DNA of 64,000 bases. Source: Hypericum androsaemum (lineage: Eukaryota; Streptophyta; Magnoliopsida; Malpighiales; Hypericaceae). The position numbers and the translations under genes were made by a program. Under the pieces are notes generated by a model, which saw only the letters and a list, made by a program, of their open reading frames with translations, was not told where the DNA came from and did no database searches. Location: positions 15,475,619-15,539,618 of the forward strand of contig OZ023182.1 in the NCBI GenBank assembly GCA_963995505.1, read 5' to 3'. Each line of letters starts with the position of its first letter. Within the stretch, counting starts at the first letter, position 1. Below, piece after piece: positions 62,282 to 64,000 of the stretch.

Positions 62282-63402
62282 GGGTAAATTACTCTCAAGT
62301 CTCTGACCTTTGGTCACCCTCCCCCTAGGATCCCTGACTTTTAGAAAATGATTGTCCCGTCCCTAAGTTTTGATGATAATAGATTCTCGGGTCCCTGGCT
62401 GACGTCATCGGCTCTTTTTTTATTTTTGATCATAAAAATAACTAAAATACCCTTGAACAAAAAATAAAAAAATTTACCTTCTTCAACCTTTGACCAAGAA
62501 CACCAACAACCAAAAACTAACTCAAAAATAAGATCAAACTAACCAAAATTAAGAACAACAAACTAAATAAAAAATCCAAAAGTTAAAACCCAGAAATCCT
62601 TCCTCGCTTAATCCAAGGCTTCTTTTTCAGGGATTTGTTTTTGTGTGAGATGTGAAATCGAAGAGAAGGTCTCGTCGGTGGCTTTATTATCTTATCTACC
62701 GGTGTCGGTGACCAACAAAGCCTAGAAGGTCATCCTCTGTTGAAGCTTCAAGGACGACATCTTTGTCGCCATAGCCCAGAAGGTCTCTCCTCCGGGAGGA
62801 GGCTCACTGACCACCAACGGCCTCCTGTCTGATGGCTCCTCCCACCTTGCACGTCGCCCGCTCGTCCCAGATTTGATCCACCACGAGACCAGAGAGCTCG
62901 AAGAGAGGATGATATGGGCTCGGGAGAGAGAAACTTCTGACCTAAGCCAACCCATCACCATCAGATAACTCGCCCGACCGCCAACACATGGACCATCCAG
63001 CCCGACCGCCGCCCATCCTTGATGATTTCCAAATTTTTGATGTTCTTAGTTGGTATTCATGGGTTTGGTAATTTCCGGAAGATGGGCCCCAGAGATGGTC
63101 CCGCCGTTCGACTCGACATTTTAGCCGGCGAAGATGATGAATTGCACCCATGGTCTTGTCGCTGGGTTTGTAATCGTTGAATTTTTGGATTTTTAATTTA
63201 GTTTGATGTTCTTGGTTGTGTTCTTAATTTTAGTTAGTTTGATCTTGTTTTTAGGTTGGTTTTTGGTTGTTGGTGTTCTTGGTCAAAGGTTGAAGAAGAT
63301 AAATTTTTTTATTTTTTGTTTAAGGATATTTTGGTCATTTTTATGACCAAAAATAAAAAAAAAGCTGATGACGTCAGCCAGGGACCCGAGAGTAATTTGC
63401 AT
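62282..63402. mobile_element. MULE-like element G, perfect 9-bp target duplication
   Basis: Begins GGGTAAATTACTCTCAAG and ends GAGAGTAATTTGCAT. TTATTTTAA flanks both sides (62273-62281 and 63403-63411). The terminal repeats, with the CCAGGGACC and TGACGTCA blocks (62399 and 63370), are close to those of element A. The right arm is shorter, as if partly deleted. The interior (62640-63175) is GC-rich and gene-like (SPPGGGSLTTNGLLSDGSS on the plus strand); its source was not identified. Confidence 0.9.
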
Positions 63403-63465
63403 TTATTTTAATTATTGAATTATTATTAGGAGTTTTATTTTTTTTTCTAAAGTAAATTTTTTACT

Positions 63466-63545
63466 CCTGCTAGGCTTGAACCATGAATCTCCTAGATATT
63501 TACAACGCAATGTGCCATTGGGCTACAAGTCTTTGCCTAGGAGTT
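63466..63545 (-). repeat. tRNA-like SINE relic
   Basis: On the minus strand a box A-like TAGCCCAATGG (63526-63516) is followed after 32 bases by a box B-like GGTTCAAGCC (63483-63474), the internal RNA polymerase III promoter arrangement. An A-rich stretch follows. A cloverleaf acceptor stem is not evident, so a tRNA-derived retroposon remnant is preferred over a tRNA gene. Confidence 0.5.
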
Positions 63546-63689
63546 TGATCTCCAGCATGATTCTATCTAGTAGCTTTATTTTCAATGGGTTTTGTCTAGT
63601 TCTTTATAAGTAGGAACTTTTCTATTATTTTGGTGGTTGAATTTGATAAATAAAAATTAAAAGTTTGAACTTTTTTTTGTTGCCTTTCG

Positions 63690-64000
63690 GTATTTTTTTT
63701 TTTGGCAGAAATAAAAACTTCATAAATAATATAAAAAACAAACACAAAGTTTTCCTAATGACCTACCTCTGGCTGATCCCACATCCTGGGCAATCCAAGA
63801 GGGTAGATCTCCGGATCATCAGACCAAGAGAGAACCCGACCATCCTATATCTAAACTCCGCAGATCCCACAAGTCGGGTAGTCAGAGAGAAGCCCCTAGC
63901 CAACAGGCTAGGGAGCGTCGCCTAGCCTCAATCCCCAGCTGAACCCACAAGTCGGCAGTCTGGGGGGCCAAACACAAGGCAATAGCCAGGTAGATTAGCC
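63690..64000 (-). mobile_element. Possible retroposon 3' end, cut by the window edge
   Basis: On the minus strand, C/G-richer sequence from the window edge leads into TTTTATATTATTTATGAAGTTTTTATTTCTGCC and an A-run (plus-strand T-run 63694-63704), like a LINE or other poly(A) retroposon tail. No domain is visible in the part seen. Confidence 0.35.

Noticed and set aside
63466..63545. Functional tRNA gene on the minus strand
   Set aside because: No convincing acceptor or anticodon stem; better explained as a SINE or tRNA relic.

Overview
The window is nuclear DNA of a flowering plant, very probably a eudicot. Genes are split by GT-AG introns, the proteins match plant families closely (PML3-type GDT1, a PLS-class PPR protein, a RIC CRIB protein, a PFA-DSP phosphatase, a group I WRKY, an Agenet/DUF724 protein), and the intergenic DNA is AT-rich and full of plant transposons. 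I cannot name the species.

Layout. 0-26 kb is the gene-bearing part: a 5'-partial GDT1-like Mn/Ca transporter (+), an intronless PPR gene (+), a three-exon RIC4-like ROP effector (+), a five-exon PFA-DSP phosphatase (+), a small zinc-finger gene (+) and a four-exon group I WRKY gene (-). Between them lie a 5'-truncated LINE with a 15-bp target duplication, a minisatellite, one MULE-like element and a 280-bp inverted repeat. 26.3-27.8 kb, just upstream of the WRKY gene, is a tandem duplication whose two copies each contain an ~85-bp repeat array. 29.2-50.5 kb has no intact gene: a Sirevirus-type solo LTR, a degenerate Ty3/gypsy chromovirus with both LTRs, several MULE-like elements, two more solo-LTR candidates, a GCATGC minisatellite, a hAT-type element with a nested LINE piece, and LINE fragments. 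50.6-55.9 kb holds an 11-exon Agenet/DUF724 gene (-). 56-64 kb is again transposon territory: three more MULE-like elements, a Helitron end with a helicase relic and a RING-H2 (ATL) gene fragment, and a tRNA-like SINE relic.

The most striking pattern is a set of at least seven non-autonomous elements with long terminal inverted repeats. Four have perfect 9-bp target duplications and two have 8/9 matches, the signature of Mutator-like (Pack-MULE) transposition. Two carry recognisable pieces of host genes: a ribosomal protein S16 pseudogene and a FolD (methylene-THF dehydrogenase/cyclohydrolase) fragment that keeps its intron. Other points worth checking are an altered phosphatase P-loop (C-N-G-G-K-H-R instead of the usual C-K-R-G-K-H-R), two frame-preserving intron-like segments in the gypsy gag-pro region, a tandem exon duplication in the DUF724 gene together with a frameshift in its first Agenet exon, and two related minisatellites in opposite orientation 36 kb apart.

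The genes do not form one pathway; they are ordinary neighbouring plant loci. Exon boundaries were placed by eye from reading-frame continuity, splice dinucleotides and family knowledge, without transcript evidence.
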